Source: Mariniblastus sp. (lineage in GTDB: Bacteria > Planctomycetota > Planctomycetia > Pirellulales > Pirellulaceae). Taken from it: 37,430 nucleotides of DNA. The stretch covers positions 480,408 to 517,837 of the forward strand of contig JAKVBF010000001.1 in NCBI GenBank assembly GCA_022447555.1, written 5' to 3'. Positions 37,261 through 37,430 of this stretch are shown one piece after another. Position 1 is the first letter of the stretch. Each line of letters begins with the position of its first letter. The translations under genes and the position numbers were made by a program. The notes below the pieces were generated by a model. The model saw nothing but the letters and a program-made list of their open reading frames with translations, had not been told where the DNA came from and searched no databases.

Positions 37261-37430
37261 ATGAAAACTCAAAAACAAAGTATCGGTAATTCGCTGAGTT
37301 GTCCGTCCACCTTGCAACGAGCGCGTCGAAGCGGGAGTGTGCCCCGCTTATCGAGACCAAGGCAAATATTTTTTCCGGTCCGCTGACTTGCCGCCGGACC
37401 GAGTCGCAGCAACTTGCCAGTGGATCAACT

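Overview
The window reads as chromosomal DNA of a planctomycete, most likely Pirellulales (Rhodopirellula/Blastopirellula-like). This is inferred from three secreted sulfatases close together, a tandem sulfotransferase-like protein, an ECF sigma factor overlapping a Ser/Thr kinase gene, small secreted basic proteins, weak or absent Shine-Dalgarno sites at many starts, and mixed gene orientation with short operons. No phage, insertion sequence, CRISPR array, rRNA or tRNA gene was recognised. Apart from one gene fossil the region looks like ordinary, well-maintained chromosome.

Layout. 1-1233: 3' part of a tandem sulfotransferase-like gene. 1252-1644: zinc-ribbon membrane protein. 1875-6894: a sigma-54-dependent response regulator (+) converges on its likely histidine kinase (-). 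A near-consensus -24/-12 promoter (5099-5115) then precedes an HtrA/DegP protease (+) that ends in a strong terminator. 6950-13238 (all -): EamA exporter, monomeric isocitrate dehydrogenase, and an MlaE-MlaF-MlaD lipid-transport operon. 13637-15701 (+): 3-hydroxyanthranilate dioxygenase, ACMS decarboxylase and a short TspO-like protein, forming a lower-kynurenine operon. 15704-22706: three sulfatases (-), a DUF72 gene (+) and a beta-lactamase-fold hydrolase (+). 23016-23987: RadC with an extra N-terminal domain. 24202-24375: decayed C-terminus of an alpha/beta hydrolase. 24514-27612: large secreted S9 peptidase. 28079-28336: small secreted basic protein. 28412-29857: short RecQ helicase. 30143-32924 (+): TVP38/VTT membrane protein, a 62-residue membrane peptide and a mercuric-reductase-like flavoprotein. 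32941-35716 (-): ECF sigma factor and Ser/Thr kinase with a Cache-like C-terminus. 35962-37260 (-): secreted PHP-domain protein.

How the genes may work together. The clearest candidate system is the two-component pair plus sigma-54 promoter plus HtrA, which reads as a self-contained envelope-stress circuit. The second is the sigma factor-kinase unit, where the kinase seems to carry an anti-sigma-like N-terminus and a small-molecule-sensor-like C-terminus without a membrane anchor. The third is the TspO-like protein translationally coupled to the kynurenine enzymes. These three regulatory or coupling links are inferences from sequence and gene order. Protein family calls rest on recognised motifs, not on database searches.
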